64,000 bases of DNA from Streptosporangium roseum DSM 43021 (GCF_000024865.1 NC_013595.1:5518001-5582000), one strand, 5' to 3'; shown: positions 27,986 to 37,292, counted from the first letter of the stretch. Numbers and translations: made by a program. Notes: generated from the letters alone by a model not told the origin.

Positions 27986-28042
27986 CGCGACGGCCGCGCG
28001 CTGCCCTGGTGGCCGGCCGGTTCGGAGAGGTGGTGTCAGCGA

Positions 28043-29410
28043 GTGTCACACCCGCACGAGGGGGTAGCGCGAGCGCTGGCCGAGGCGGAGCAGCAGGTGC
28101 GCCTCTTCCGGCGGCTCGTCGAGGCCGATCCCGACCGCCACTCTCCCGATCTGGCGAGCGCGTTGGACGCCCATGCCCTCCTCCTCGGCCTGTCGGCTCG
28201 GCGGGAGGACGCGGTGCCGGTCGCCCAGGAGGCCGTCGACCTCTACCGTGACCTGACCGGAAGGCAACCCGACGAATACGCCTCGGCCTTCGCCTCGTCG
28301 CTGATCAACCTCGGCAACCAGCTGGCCGAACTCGGCCATCACCACCACGCCCTCGTTCCCATGCGAGAAGCCGTCGAGCTGTGTCGCCACCTCACCTCTG
28401 CCGGCCCGGAACTGGTCTCGTCACTGGAGTTCATCGGCATCAAGCTGGGCGAGATGGGCCGCCATGACGAGGCGCTCGACGCCCTCAACGAAGCGATGGA
28501 GTTGCGCCGGTCGCTCATCGACACGGGGAGGACGGACCACGCCATCGCCCACTGGACCGGGCTGGTCGCCCTCATCCACCAGTTGCACGAAATGGGCCGC
28601 ACCGGCGAGGCGCAGCCGTACCAGCGGATGGCCGCCCGCTACCACCGCCACATAGCGGCGACGCAGCCGGACTTCATCGCATTCCTCGACGAGCTGCTGA
28701 ACGGGCACGGCTACTCCGTGACCGCGACCGGCTTCCGCCGCAACCCCGGTCACGGAACGGCGAGCACGCCGGACCGGGACTTGCTCGCCCGCCTGCACGA
28801 GCAGAACGAGGAGGGCATGCGGCTGATGAGGGCGGGACGACTCGACGACGCCCTCGTTCTCTTCGAGCAAGTGATCGACGTCCTGGACGGAGAATCGGCC
28901 GCCGCCGCGACGGCATCTCCGCTGTACAACCTCGCTCTCGTGCTGACGAAGCTCGGCCGATACGGTGAAGCCCTCGGCCCTCTCGACCGTGCCGTGCACA
29001 TCCACCGCGCCCTGGCGACGTCCGACGCCAGGCGTCTGCCACAGCTCGCCTCGTCCCTGAACAACCTCGGCTGGCTCCTCCTGGCGCTCAGCCGGTTCGA
29101 GGACGCCCTGGTCCCCCTGAACGAGGCCGTCGCTCTCTATCGCCGGCACGTCGAATCGCCCGACGGGCACGCACGCAGCCTCTACAACCTCGGCGTCGGG
29201 TTGGGGCACCTCCGGCGCCACCGCGAGGCCGTGACCGCGGCCGAGGGAGCCGTCGACCTGCTGCGTCCACTGGCCGCCTCCGACCCCGGCGCTCATCGCG
29301 CCAGCCTCGCGGACGCGCTGACCTGGCTCGGCAAGCAGCTCAGGCACCTCGGTCGCAATCGCGAGGCCCGCGCCGCAGAGCGAGAGGCCAGGCGCCTCCA
29401 GGTGTACTGA
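28043..29410 (+). CDS. Tetratricopeptide-repeat protein
   Basis: About 455 aa, almost entirely TPR-like helix pairs (for example LASSLNNLGWLLLALSRFEDALVPLNEAVALYRR; SLYNLGVGLGHLRRHREAVTAAEGAVDLLR). No enzymatic, membrane or NB-ARC domain is attached, unlike the long signalling TPR proteins of actinomycetes, so it may be the separated C-terminal part of such a protein or a stand-alone scaffold. The GTG start at 28043 is uncertain; GAGAGG lies 15 bases upstream. Confidence 0.8.
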   Translation: MSHPHEGVARALAEAEQQVRLFRRLVEADPDRHSPDLASALDAHALLLGLSARREDAVPVAQEAVDLYRDLTGRQPDEYASAFASSLINLGNQLAELGHHHHALVPMREAVELCRHLTSAGPELVSSLEFIGIKLGEMGRHDEALDALNEAMELRRSLIDTGRTDHAIAHWTGLVALIHQLHEMGRTGEAQPYQRMAARYHRHIAATQPDFIAFLDELLNGHGYSVTATGFRRNPGHGTASTPDRDLLARLHEQNEEGMRLMRAGRLDDALVLFEQVIDVLDGESAAAATASPLYNLALVLTKLGRYGEALGPLDRAVHIHRALATSDARRLPQLASSLNNLGWLLLALSRFEDALVPLNEAVALYRRHVESPDGHARSLYNLGVGLGHLRRHREAVTAAEGAVDLLRPLAASDPGAHRASLADALTWLGKQLRHLGRNREARAAEREARRLQVY

Positions 29411-29486
29411 CTTCGGATCTTCAGGCGGGTCGGAGGCTCCGGATCCACGAGGCCCTTCGCTCGGGTCGGTGCGACCAGCCGCAGAG
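29410..29486. repeat. Decayed dispersed repeat, copy 2
   Basis: 29451-29486 is the inverted partner of 27702-27737 (33/36). 29410-29451 matches 43281-43322 directly at 34 of 42 positions. Together the copies outline a longer decayed element begun at the end of the TPR gene. Confidence 0.65.
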
Positions 29487-29664
29487 TAGGGCGTCCGTGC
29501 AGGTTGCGGCCATCTCGGAACCGTCTCTCGGAACGCGGAGGTTGTGAGAGGGATTCCGCGGCCGGCGACCTGGGGAACGCCTCGCCGGACCAGCGGGGCG
29601 CGGACCTCGCACAACTGGTCATTTGTGAGAGTCCACAGCCGCGCTGGAAGCCTCAATCGTGACT

Positions 29665-29682
29665 GTACCTACTAGTATGTAC
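29665..29682. promoter_or_regulatory. Probable TetR operator
   Basis: GTACCTACTAGTATGTAC, palindromic but for one base pair, ends 9 bases before the TetR ATG. It fits autoregulation of the TetR-cupin-DUF4865 operon. Confidence 0.7.
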
Positions 29683-29691
29683 ACTCGTTTC

Positions 29692-30267
29692 ATGAGCACT
29701 GCGGAACGTCTCATCGCAAGCACTCGCGAGCTGCTGTGGGAACGCGGCTACACCGGCACCAGCCCGAAGGCGATCCAGCAGCGGGCCGGGGTCGGGCAGG
29801 GCAGCATGTACCACCACTTCGCCGGCAAGCCGGACCTGGCACTCGCCGCGATTCGCCGTACCGCCGAGGAGATGCGCGCCAAGGCCGAGGAGCAGTTGTC
29901 CGCACCGGGGACCAGCGTGGACCGCGTCACCGCGTACCTGCGCCGGGAGCGGGACGTCCTCAAGGGCTGTCCCATCGGACGTCTCACCCAGGACCCGGAC
30001 GTCATGGCCGACCCGACGCTGCGGGCCCCGGTAGACGAAACCCTGGCCTGGCTACGTGAGCGCCTCGCCGAGGTCCTGGCCGAGGGACGCGAGCGCGGCG
30101 AACTGGACACCACGCTGGACCCGCAGGCTGCCGCCGCGACCGTCGTCGCGGTCCTGCAGGGCGGCTATGTCCTGGCCCGTGCCGCCGACTCCGTGCAGCC
30201 GTTCGACCAGGCGATCACCGGGGTGCTGGGCCTGCTGACCACACATATCTCCCCCACCCGCAAGTAG
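29692..30267 (+). CDS. TetR family regulator (LmrA/YxaF-like)
   Basis: About 191 aa. HTH at residues 4-50 (RLIASTRELLWERGYTGTSPKAIQQRAGVGQGSMYHHFAGKPDLALAAI) and C-terminal domain with CPIGRLTQDPDVMADPTLRAPV typical of LmrA/YxaF regulators. No good ribosome site precedes ATG 29692; an in-frame ATG at 29677 is inside the operator. It starts a three-gene operon (gaps of 16 and 28 bases) with a cupin and DUF4865 protein. Confidence 0.85.
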   Translation: MSTAERLIASTRELLWERGYTGTSPKAIQQRAGVGQGSMYHHFAGKPDLALAAIRRTAEEMRAKAEEQLSAPGTSVDRVTAYLRRERDVLKGCPIGRLTQDPDVMADPTLRAPVDETLAWLRERLAEVLAEGRERGELDTTLDPQAAAATVVAVLQGGYVLARAADSVQPFDQAITGVLGLLTTHISPTRK

Positions 30268-30283
30268 AAGGGGCCTGTTCTTC

Positions 30284-30694
30284 ATGCGTGTTTCCCGTAC
30301 ACCACAGCCCACCGCTGTCGCTCCCCCCGAATGGATTGCCGGCGCGGCATGGGTCGACGAGATCGCCGCCCCCGAGGGATCGTCGCGCTTCCGGGTCGAC
30401 AGGGTTCACTTCGCGCCCGGCGCACGCACCGCGTGGCATCGCCACCCTCTCGGACAGGTGCTGCACGTCACCGAAGGGACCGGGCTCGTTCAGTGCCGCG
30501 GCGGAGAGGTGCACACCATCCGGGCCGGCGACAGTGTGCGCATCGCACCGGGCGAGTGGCACTGGCACGGAGCCTCTCCCACCACCTTCATGACCCACCT
30601 GGCCATCCAAGAGGTGGCCGAGGACGGCACCGAAGCCGAACGCGGCACCCATGTCACCGAGGCCGAATACCTCACCGGCTCTCTGACCCACTGA
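30284..30694 (+). CDS. Cupin-domain protein (small-molecule binding or redox)
   Basis: About 136 aa single cupin barrel: motif 1 PGARTAWHRHPLGQVLHVTEG with two metal His, motif 2 PGEWHWHGA. Resembles the YhhW/hydroxynitrile-lyase-like small cupins often placed in TetR-controlled detoxification operons. Cytoplasmic. Exact reaction unknown. Confidence 0.85.
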   Translation: MRVSRTPQPTAVAPPEWIAGAAWVDEIAAPEGSSRFRVDRVHFAPGARTAWHRHPLGQVLHVTEGTGLVQCRGGEVHTIRAGDSVRIAPGEWHWHGASPTTFMTHLAIQEVAEDGTEAERGTHVTEAEYLTGSLTH

Positions 30695-30722
30695 CCATTC
30701 ACCGGGAAAGGCAGCACCCTTC

Positions 30723-31337
30723 GTGTACGCCAAGCAGTACGAGATCACCCTGCCTGCCGGCTACGACATGAGGATCATCCGCAAACGGGTAGCCGATGGC
30801 GGCCACGTCCTCGACGACCGCGCCGGCCTGGGCCTGAAGGCGTATGCCATCCGCGAACGCGGCGTCGACGGCTCGCCGGTCAACCAGTACGCCCCCTTCT
30901 ACCTGTGGAACGACACCGGCTCGATGGCCCGCTTCCTCGTCGGAAGTGGCGGATTCCAGAACATCATCCGGGACTTCGGTCGCCCTGCCGCCCGCCACTG
31001 GACAGGCATCGCCTGCCACGCCGGCCCCGCCCGCACGGCTCCTCCCAGGGCGGCCTCGCGCCGCCTCACCCCGATACCTTCCGACGCGGATCCGGACGGC
31101 ACTGGACTGGGCCTGTCCGCGCTGCTCGCGCGGGAGGCCGAACAGCTGCAACAGCTCTCCCGCCATGACGGCGTGCACACCGCCGCGCTGGCCGTCGACC
31201 CCCACCACTGGCAGCTGCTGCGGTTCGTGTTGTGGGCGGACACGTCCGCGCCGGACGAGGACGCGACCGAGCGCTACGAGGTACTGCACCTGTCCGCCCC
31301 GGGCCTGGGCGACCTGCCGGAGGGACAGAACTGGTAG
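30723..31337 (+). CDS. DUF4865 family protein
   Basis: About 204 aa. The N-terminal motif YAKQYEITLPAGYDMRIIRKRV and NQYAPFYLWNDTGSMARFLVG...GFQNIIRDFGRP match the DUF4865 family as I know it, which travels with TetR regulators and cupins or monooxygenases. The GTG start at 30723 follows AAAGG. An Ala/Pro-rich region at about residues 100-125 may be a linker. Function undetermined. Confidence 0.8.
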   Translation: MYAKQYEITLPAGYDMRIIRKRVADGGHVLDDRAGLGLKAYAIRERGVDGSPVNQYAPFYLWNDTGSMARFLVGSGGFQNIIRDFGRPAARHWTGIACHAGPARTAPPRAASRRLTPIPSDADPDGTGLGLSALLAREAEQLQQLSRHDGVHTAALAVDPHHWQLLRFVLWADTSAPDEDATERYEVLHLSAPGLGDLPEGQNW

Positions 31338-31764
31338 CACCCCGGGCGCCCACGATCGCCGTCACCGGCTACGCCATCTTCTCTTCGTCCAGGCGGAGTG
31401 CCGGCAAGGATCGCGCCATCAGCCTCAAACGAACGGAAACTCGCAGGTCAACGACTCTTGTCGGGGAAAGGTAGCCGGGTCGGCGGAGTGGGGCGTCGCC
31501 AGATGCGTGTCTTCCGATCTGGGGGAACGTTCTCGTTTGAGTCTTGGAGGGACCGTCCGGTGACGGTTTGGGGATGGCATCGCCGCAACAGTGCAGCCGG
31601 GGGCCAAGGTGAGATCGTCCGGAGTTTCGTCACCGGCGGGGCGTCTCGCCGGCCGCCATGGCGGGTGTTCCGTCACAAGGGGCGCCAGGCAGGTCGGGCT
31701 GCGCGACCGGGGGTGCGCCAGATGGCCTCCTGCCGGAGGCTCGGCCGCCCGCGGAAGGGTCGCG
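31338..31764. other. Gene-free interval
   Basis: About 430 bases after DUF4865. Frames are open by GC bias but show no family signature and no start signals. No terminator hairpin was recognised. Confidence 0.4.
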
Positions 31765-32320
31765 GCAATATAGTCGAGGACGCGCTCCAGTGCGTACCGG
31801 AACTGGTCGTCGCGGCTCAGGCGCGGCCGGCGCGACTCCATCACGATCTTGGTGAAGATCGGGTACTCCCGCTGTTCACCAACTGCTGGATGCGCGGGTA
31901 GCTCCACGCCATCCACTCCGACTCGCTGAGCCCGCCGCGGCGGACTTCCTCGGCCGAGCCGATCTCCTCGCGGACGGTGCCCTCGACATAGCTGTTCGGC
32001 ATGGCGCCGTGAGGCGGAGGTTCTCGTCGATGGAGATGTGGACGGCCAGGGGGCCCATCACTCGTTCGATCAGCAGCAGCTGGTTGGGGCCGGAGTGCCC
32101 GGTGCACGGTGATGATCCACGGGTGCCTCAGCCACATGGCCCGCAGCCCGTCGGCGTAGCGGGTCAGGTCGGCGCGCCAGTCGCCCGAGGGCATGCCCGT
32201 GACGTCGATCTCGCCCTGCAGCCGGTCGGCCATGAGCTCGACCAGGTTGTCGCGGCTCGGGCCGCATCCAGATGCTCCCGCACTCGGCGCCCGTCACCGT
32301 TCCACCCTCTACTTGCGTAC
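31765..32320 (-). pseudogene. Decayed TetR-type regulator (TetR_C_1 class)
   Basis: Leftward pieces in different frames join to one protein: RDNLVELMADRLQGEIDVTG..WRADLTRYADGLRAMWLRHPW, then GPNQLLLIERVMGPLAVHISIDENLRLTA, then SYVEGTVREEIGSAEEVRRGGLSESEWMAWSYPRIQQLVNSG, then REYPIFTKIVMESRRPRLSRDDQFRYALERVLDYI. At least three frameshifts, and the DNA-binding helix is mostly lost. GTACATAGTAC at 32317-32327 may be its old operator. Confidence 0.7.
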
Positions 32321-32393
32321 ATAGTACCCAGCAGCTTAGCCTGGCCGCCATAACCGCGTACAACTTACCCAGTGGAGGGATCGTGACGGAACG

Positions 32394-32945
32394 GTGAACA
32401 CCCGGGCCGGCGGGCCTGAAAACCCGCCGCTACTGGTCAACGAACACGACCGCGACACGGCCGTGACGCGCCTGCAGGAGGCATACGCCGAAGGGCACAT
32501 CGAACACGAGGTGATGGACCAACGCCTCCACCAGGTGCTCACCGCCGAGACGCACAGCGAGCTCGCGCAGGCGCTGGCCTCTCTTCCGGGCGAGAATGCG
32601 GGCACCATGTCCACGATCGCCGCCGTCAGCGGACGGATCCGGCGGCGCGGCGCATGGCGGGTCCCGCGGGTCCTCAAGGTCGAATCCGCACTCGGACGGG
32701 TGCGCCTGGACCTGTCCCGGGCGGTCATCGAGCACCCGGTCATCGACATCGAGGTGCAACTCGGCATCGGCAGGGCCACCATCACGGTGCCTCGCGACGC
32801 GACCGTCGACCTCGAGCATCTGCACACCGGGTGGAAGGACACGCTCTACAAGCCCCGGCGGCGCTCCCACCCCGGCGGGCCGACGATCCGCATATCCGGG
32901 ACCATGGGAATGGGACGGTTGAAGATCCGTCACGCGTGGCGTTGA
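32394..32945 (+). CDS. DUF1707 / LiaF-like domain protein
   Basis: About 183 aa. Residues 13-65 show the SHOCT-like DUF1707 pattern (NEHDRDTAVTRLQEAYAEGHIEHEVMDQRLHQVLTAETHSELAQALASLP). The C-terminal half (LGRVRLDLSRAVIEHPVIDIEVQLGIGRATITVPRDATVD) is like the LiaF/cell-wall-antibiotic response beta domain. No membrane helix. The GTG start at 32394 lies 16 bases after GGAGGG. Likely senses envelope stress; inferred. Confidence 0.82.
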   Translation: MNTRAGGPENPPLLVNEHDRDTAVTRLQEAYAEGHIEHEVMDQRLHQVLTAETHSELAQALASLPGENAGTMSTIAAVSGRIRRRGAWRVPRVLKVESALGRVRLDLSRAVIEHPVIDIEVQLGIGRATITVPRDATVDLEHLHTGWKDTLYKPRRRSHPGGPTIRISGTMGMGRLKIRHAWR

Positions 32946-32959
32946 GGCCCCGGTGGCGA

Positions 32960-33000
32960 GCCCTGCCTCATCGGGAGATCTGCGCCCGATGAGGCAGGGC
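32960..33000. terminator. Strong 16-bp bidirectional hairpin
   Basis: GCCCTGCCTCATCGGG (32960-32975) and its exact complement (32985-33000) around a 9-base loop. It lies 15 bases after the DUF1707 stop and 63 bases beyond the end of the convergent small-membrane-protein gene, so it can end both transcripts. Confidence 0.88.
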
Positions 33001-33063
33001 CGACGCGTACGGGCGCGGCCTCAGCCGGGACATGGCCGGAGCCACACCACCCGCGTCGGCCGG

Positions 33064-33351
33064 CTAACGCCGCAGACCATTCGGTTCCGGGTGGGCTGCG
33101 ACATGCAGCTCGCATACGCCGTCCGAGCACGACCGCCGCAGCCGTCCCATCGAGACGGTCTGCGCCAGGCCGATCAGCCAGCACGTCGGGCACCCGCGGA
33201 AGGCCAGGAACGCCACCGGCGCCAGCACCAGGCTGACCGGCCCGATCGCCGGGATCAGCGCGAACGAGCCGATCAGCGCCCCGAACCCCACCACACCACG
33301 CGCCAGGTGCCGGGGCAGCGACGCGCTGGCGAACTCGTGTCCGTCAGACAT
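33064..33351 (-). CDS. Small Cys-containing membrane protein
   Basis: About 95 aa with one or two hydrophobic helices (VVGFGALIGSFALIPAIGPVSLVLAPVAFLAF) followed by GCPTCWLIGLAQTVS and SCSDGVCEL. The CPTC pair looks like a thioredoxin-like or metal-binding dithiol next to the membrane. It overlaps the sigma factor gene by 8 bases, so it may be its target or its membrane-bound control partner; no ZAS anti-sigma motif is seen. Confidence 0.7.
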   Translation of the reverse strand: MSDGHEFASASLPRHLARGVVGFGALIGSFALIPAIGPVSLVLAPVAFLAFRGCPTCWLIGLAQTVSMGRLRRSCSDGVCELHVAAHPEPNGLRR

Positions 33352-33889
33352 CGCGCGCCCCCTCGCCCAGCCGGTCCTGCACAGCCGCGCGGGCGCGGTA
33401 CAGGCGGGACTTCGTCGCCGCCACGGTCAGGCCCAGCGCGTCGGCGGCCGTCCGGCCGCCGAGGCCCTGGACGTCCCGCATGATCAGCACCTGCCGCTGG
33501 TCGGCGGGCAGCGCCGCGATGGCTTCCGCCACCCGGGCCGCCTCCAGCCGCTGGAACATCTCGTCCTCCGCAGACCGTACGGCGGCGCCGTGGAGGGGAG
33601 GCGGTGGCCGCAGTGCCAGCCTGGCCTGGCGTACGCATTCGTTGCGGATGATCCGGAACATCCACGGCACCAGGGCGCCGGTGGCGCGCAGCGTGCCGAT
33701 CTTGCGACAGAGGACGATCAACGCCTCCTGCGCCGCGTCCTCGGCCTCCTCCGGCGTGGCGCACAGGTGGCGGGCGAAGTGCCGTACGTGCGGGTGCGCA
33801 CCCGACACCAGGGCGGCGATCGACTCGGCATCGCCGTCCCGGGCCGCCGCGATCAGCGCCTCGTCCGGCCAGGTCGTCGTCTCAGCCAC
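33344..33889 (-). CDS. ECF-type RNA polymerase sigma factor
   Basis: About 181 aa with sigma2 (HVRHFARHLCATPEEAEDAAQEALIVLCRKIGTLRATGALVPWMFRIIRNECVRQ) and sigma4 (AEAIAALPADQRQVLIMRDVQGLGGRTAADALGLTVAATKSRLYRARAAVQDRL) domains. Starts ATG at 33889. Overlaps the small membrane protein gene. No classic anti-sigma gene adjoins. Confidence 0.9.
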   Translation of the reverse strand: MAETTTWPDEALIAAARDGDAESIAALVSGAHPHVRHFARHLCATPEEAEDAAQEALIVLCRKIGTLRATGALVPWMFRIIRNECVRQARLALRPPPPLHGAAVRSAEDEMFQRLEAARVAEAIAALPADQRQVLIMRDVQGLGGRTAADALGLTVAATKSRLYRARAAVQDRLGEGARDV

Positions 33890-34476
33890 GTGTACGCCTC
33901 CTCCGCCGCAGCACGATCACGCTACAGGTGCAGACGAGGACGGCGGCGACTGCGACGCCCACAGCAACGATCATGACAACCTCTCTCATCCATCGATGAC
34001 GGAACACATAAGAGAGGCGCCGGACCCGCCGGAGGATTCACCCGCCACGCGAAAAATAATCCATGTGATCCGCACATGTGCTTATCGCATGCATGTCGCT
34101 GACCTCAAGGCGGCGCTGGAAGAGGCCGAGCAGAACGGCCGGCCGTCACCGTTACGGCCCGGGGGCTGAGGAACATCGGAGCCGAGTCGTGCGGCTGTAC
34201 TCTGCGTGATCGCTCGCACGGAAAACCGAGATCCTTGTCGCAGACAGCCATGCGGAGTCAGCCATCCCCGAAGGTTCCCGTCCATGCCTCCACGGGGAGT
34301 GCGAGGCCAGAAGCCGCAGACACTCGGCAGGTATCTGCGGTCAATCGCGCCCGAAGGGGCTCGCCGCGAAAACGCATAGCAAGGACCTGCGCGGACATGG
34401 CTTGGCGCACGATCCGGTTCCGAGGTTCCTCAGACCCCATCCCGTAGCCAACACCTGCGCGCCCAGCCGACATCAC
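33890..34476. other. Gene-poor interval
   Basis: About 590 bases; somewhat AT-richer around 33970-34090, likely holding the sigma gene promoter. A frame at 33997-34169 (MTEHIREAPDPPED...LKAALEEAEQNGRP) could encode a 57-aa protein but lacks a ribosome site and family match. Confidence 0.45.
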
Positions 34477-35907
34477 CTACGCGACGTCGGGCCGTGTCAT
34501 CAGCGGCGACCGCAAATGCAACGCCAGACCGGGGCCGGTCAGGGGCACGGTGCTCCACGTCGCCACCGCCGTCCCCGCGTCGGCGTCGACCACCAGCCGG
34601 ACCCGGTGCGGGGTGGTGATGACGTAAATCTCGGCGACGAACGTGTCGCCCTGCCAGGCGCCGGCCGCGACGACAGGGCGGCCGAGCGGTGAGCTTTCCC
34701 GCCATTCGCCGTGGCCGACCTCGACGTTGAGGGACGCCCCGAGTCGCAGGAGCCATCCACCGTCCACGGGATCAACGATCACCGTGGTTCCGTCGGGCAG
34801 AGCCGAATCCTCGGCGGAGGCGTCGAGTCTCGCCTTGACGGAACGCTCCGGGGCGGCCGAACCCGGCACCGGCGCGAATGACAGCCGCCGCAGCCGATCG
34901 GCGAGGATCTCGTCGTCCCGGGTGCTTCCCGCGTGGTCCATGCCGGGCAGCAGGCACTCCCATATCGCGTCGAGCATCGCCTGTGCCTGCGTATGGGCGC
35001 CGGTCACGGCGACCACGAGATCGTGCGACGGGACGACCACGCATTGCTGGCCGAAGGAGCCGTCACCGTGGTAACCGTGACGCGACATCCAGAACTGGTA
35101 ACCGTAACCGCAAAGGTAGTCGGCGTCCCCCGATCCGTCCTCGAATCGCAGGGTGTCGATGTGCCGTCTGGTCGCGAGCTCCACCCATTCGCGCGGGACG
35201 AGCCGCCGGTCGCCCCACAGGCCTCCGCGCAGCAGCAGTTCACCGAAAGCGGCGACGGCCTCGGTCGTGAGGTGCAGTCCGTGGAATCCGAAGGCGGCAC
35301 CGCTCGCCACCCGATCCCATTCGGCGTGGTCGAGGCCCATCGGCTTGAAGAGGCGCTCGTCGAGCAGTTCCGGGAGGCCGCGGCCCGTGACCCGTTCCAC
35401 CATCCGGGCCAGGAGGAAGGTGGTCGGATTGTCGTAGGCGTGCCGTGTTACCTCGGCCTCGGGAAACGGTACGCGCAGGAAGCCCTTCACCAGGTCGCCC
35501 GGTTCCAGTCGCCAGGCCTCGGCAAGGCTGTCCGTGCGGTGTCCGGCTGTCATGGACAGCAGGTGGTGCACGGTGAGGCGGCGTCCCTGCTCCGAGATGT
35601 CGGCCGGAACGTGGTCGGGCAACACGTCCACCACCCGATCGTCCAGCGAGAGCAGCCCGTCGGTGATCGCGAGCCCCACGGCGACCGAGGTGAACGACTT
35701 GGTCAGCGAGTAGAGAAGGTGCGGGCGTTCGGCCGAGTACGGCGCCCACCAGCCTTCGGCGACGACGTGACCGTGGCGTACGACCATGATGGAGTGACAC
35801 TCGACGGATCGTGCTTCGAGCCGGTCCAGCAGCGCGGCGATCGAACGGGACGACATCCCCGAGGCGGCCGGTGTCGAGCGCGGCAGTAGGGAGCGCTGAG
35901 AAGGCAT
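34477..35907 (-). CDS. Beta-lactamase-fold serine hydrolase with extra C-terminal domain
   Basis: About 476 aa. SxxK is SLTK (67-70), YxN is YDN (158-160); GDGSFGQQCVVVPSHDLVVAVTG at about 278-300 fits the region of the third motif. The last 130 residues form a beta-rich domain (lipocalin-like) typical of family esterases/peptidases. No signal peptide. ATG at 35907. Monocistronic. Confidence 0.85.
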   Translation of the reverse strand: MPSQRSLLPRSTPAASGMSSRSIAALLDRLEARSVECHSIMVVRHGHVVAEGWWAPYSAERPHLLYSLTKSFTSVAVGLAITDGLLSLDDRVVDVLPDHVPADISEQGRRLTVHHLLSMTAGHRTDSLAEAWRLEPGDLVKGFLRVPFPEAEVTRHAYDNPTTFLLARMVERVTGRGLPELLDERLFKPMGLDHAEWDRVASGAAFGFHGLHLTTEAVAAFGELLLRGGLWGDRRLVPREWVELATRRHIDTLRFEDGSGDADYLCGYGYQFWMSRHGYHGDGSFGQQCVVVPSHDLVVAVTGAHTQAQAMLDAIWECLLPGMDHAGSTRDDEILADRLRRLSFAPVPGSAAPERSVKARLDASAEDSALPDGTTVIVDPVDGGWLLRLGASLNVEVGHGEWRESSPLGRPVVAAGAWQGDTFVAEIYVITTPHRVRLVVDADAGTAVATWSTVPLTGPGLALHLRSPLMTRPDVA

Positions 35908-35980
35908 CCGGGCAACCTAACAAATCCACCAAATCCGCCCAATCGAATTACGGGACAGAGCCGCGAGTCTGCTTGGTGGA

Positions 35981-36323
35981 GTGCTGGGCGGTCATCGGGC
36001 AGACCGTGCTGGTGCACAGCGTCCGCTGGCGGCGGGCATGGTGCTGGCGGTAATCACCCTGCTGGTCTCGGGCGCCAGCACGTCGATCTGGCAGCTGGCG
36101 GCCGGGCGCTTCCTGGACGGGCCGGCGGGCGGGATGGTCGCGGTGGCGATCAACACCGCCCTCGGCCGGGCCTACATAGTGCTGGGCGTCTCCTCTGCCC
36201 TGATCAACGCCTGCCTGGCCGCGGGCTCGACCGACAACCGTCGGCTACGGCGCCGCATTCGGTCTGCTGCTCGTACCGTGCATCCTGGGCGCCCTGCTCG
36301 CCCCCCGCGCCCGCAGCGTGTGA
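35981..36323 (+). pseudogene. MFS transporter remnant
   Basis: Hydrophobic pieces in two frames: LAAGMVLAVITLLVSGASTSIWQLAAGRFLDGPAGGMVAVAINTALGRA and YIVLGVSSALINACLAAGS, then after a shift GYGAAFGLLLVPCILGALLAPRARSV ending at a stop. The first looks like early helices and the last like the final helices of a 12-14-helix exporter, so the middle was deleted. No start. Confidence 0.55.
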
Positions 36324-36396
36324 GCCGAACCGAACCGTTTTCCCACGAAACGGTCGCCGCTCATTTATCAACCGATTGACGAGCAAGATCGATCAG

Positions 36397-36626
36397 AAGG
36401 GGTTCACGCCCGCAGCGCCCGGCCCGGCCGTCCGCCGGCCATGACCGACGGACAGGTCCGCCACGCCCGCGACCTGCTCAGCCGCCCGGACAACACCGTT
36501 GACTCGACCGCCAAGGCGCTGGGGGTCTCCAGGGATACGATCTACAAATACGTCCCCGAACTGAAGGGCGGCGGTCGGACCGCCCTCGCTGAGACGACGA
36601 CCGCGCCCGTACTGCCCACCGAGTAG
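36397..36626 (+). pseudogene. C-terminal fragment of a Hin-type DNA invertase/resolvase
   Basis: GRPPAMTDGQVRHARDLLSRPDNTVDSTAKALGVSRDTIYKYVPELKGG is the C-terminal HTH of serine recombinases. The catalytic serine domain is absent upstream, where the MFS relic ends. The internal ATG at 36441 is not a real start. Marks a lost mobile element. Confidence 0.8.
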
Positions 36627-36730
36627 TCACGGAATCGCCCCAGGTCAGCGAGTGTCCGTTGTTTTCACTACGAGCACTACGGCGACTCCGCTGGGACGGA
36701 CACCTGAACCGCCGCCCATTGAGCACCCAC

Positions 36731-37292
36731 CTACCTGGACAGGTTCTCGGCCGCAGCGAAGACCACTTCGGACGCGGGCAGCACCCGGATGCTCCGCCCG
36801 GGGAAGTCGATGTTCCGGAAGATCTCGTTGTGGTGCGCGATCGACTGCCCCGGCGAGGCGTACTCGCCACCGTCGAGCCGGACGGACGTGGTGTGCCCGT
36901 CGGCGACCAGCACCAGGTCGTACCGGTGGCTCAGCGCCTGCCGCGCCGTGGTGTCCACACAGATCTCGGTCGCGAACCCGGTGACGACCACCTCGGTGAC
37001 TCCCAGCACCTTCAGGACCTTGTCGAGATCGGTGTCCAGGAAGCTGTCCGGGCTGGCCTTGTGGACGACAGCCTCGTCGGCGGCGGGCGCGAGTTCGGGC
37101 ACGATCCGCCAGCCCTCGGTCCCGGCTTCCATCCCGGCGCCCTGGTCTTGAATCATTACCACCGGTACGCCGGCGACTCTGGCCCGTTCACGCAATCCGG
37201 CGATCACGGCGACGGTCTCGGCGGCCCGGTAGGCGATGGCCACCGGGGCGTTCTGCATGTCGATGACGAGGAGCGCGGAAGTGTGTGACATG
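36731..37292 (-). CDS. Isochorismatase-family cysteine hydrolase
   Basis: About 186 aa. Catalytic triad visible: Asp11 (LLVIDMQN), Lys78 (VVHKASPDSF), Cys111 (GFATEICVDTTARQAL). Members hydrolyse isochorismate, nicotinamide or carbamoyl/biuret-like amides; the Cys makes an amidase more likely than isochorismatase. ATG at 37292 is chosen because family homology starts there; reading farther upstream is unrelated. Single gene. Confidence 0.87.

Noticed and set aside
31507..31518. GTCTTCCGATCT, resembling the 3' end of a sequencing adapter
   Set aside because: Only 11 bases fit and flanking sequence does not; a chance match is more likely than an assembly artefact.
33997..34169. Possible 57-aa gene MTEHIREAPDPPED...
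   Set aside because: No ribosome site, no family pattern; kept only as a remark for the interval.
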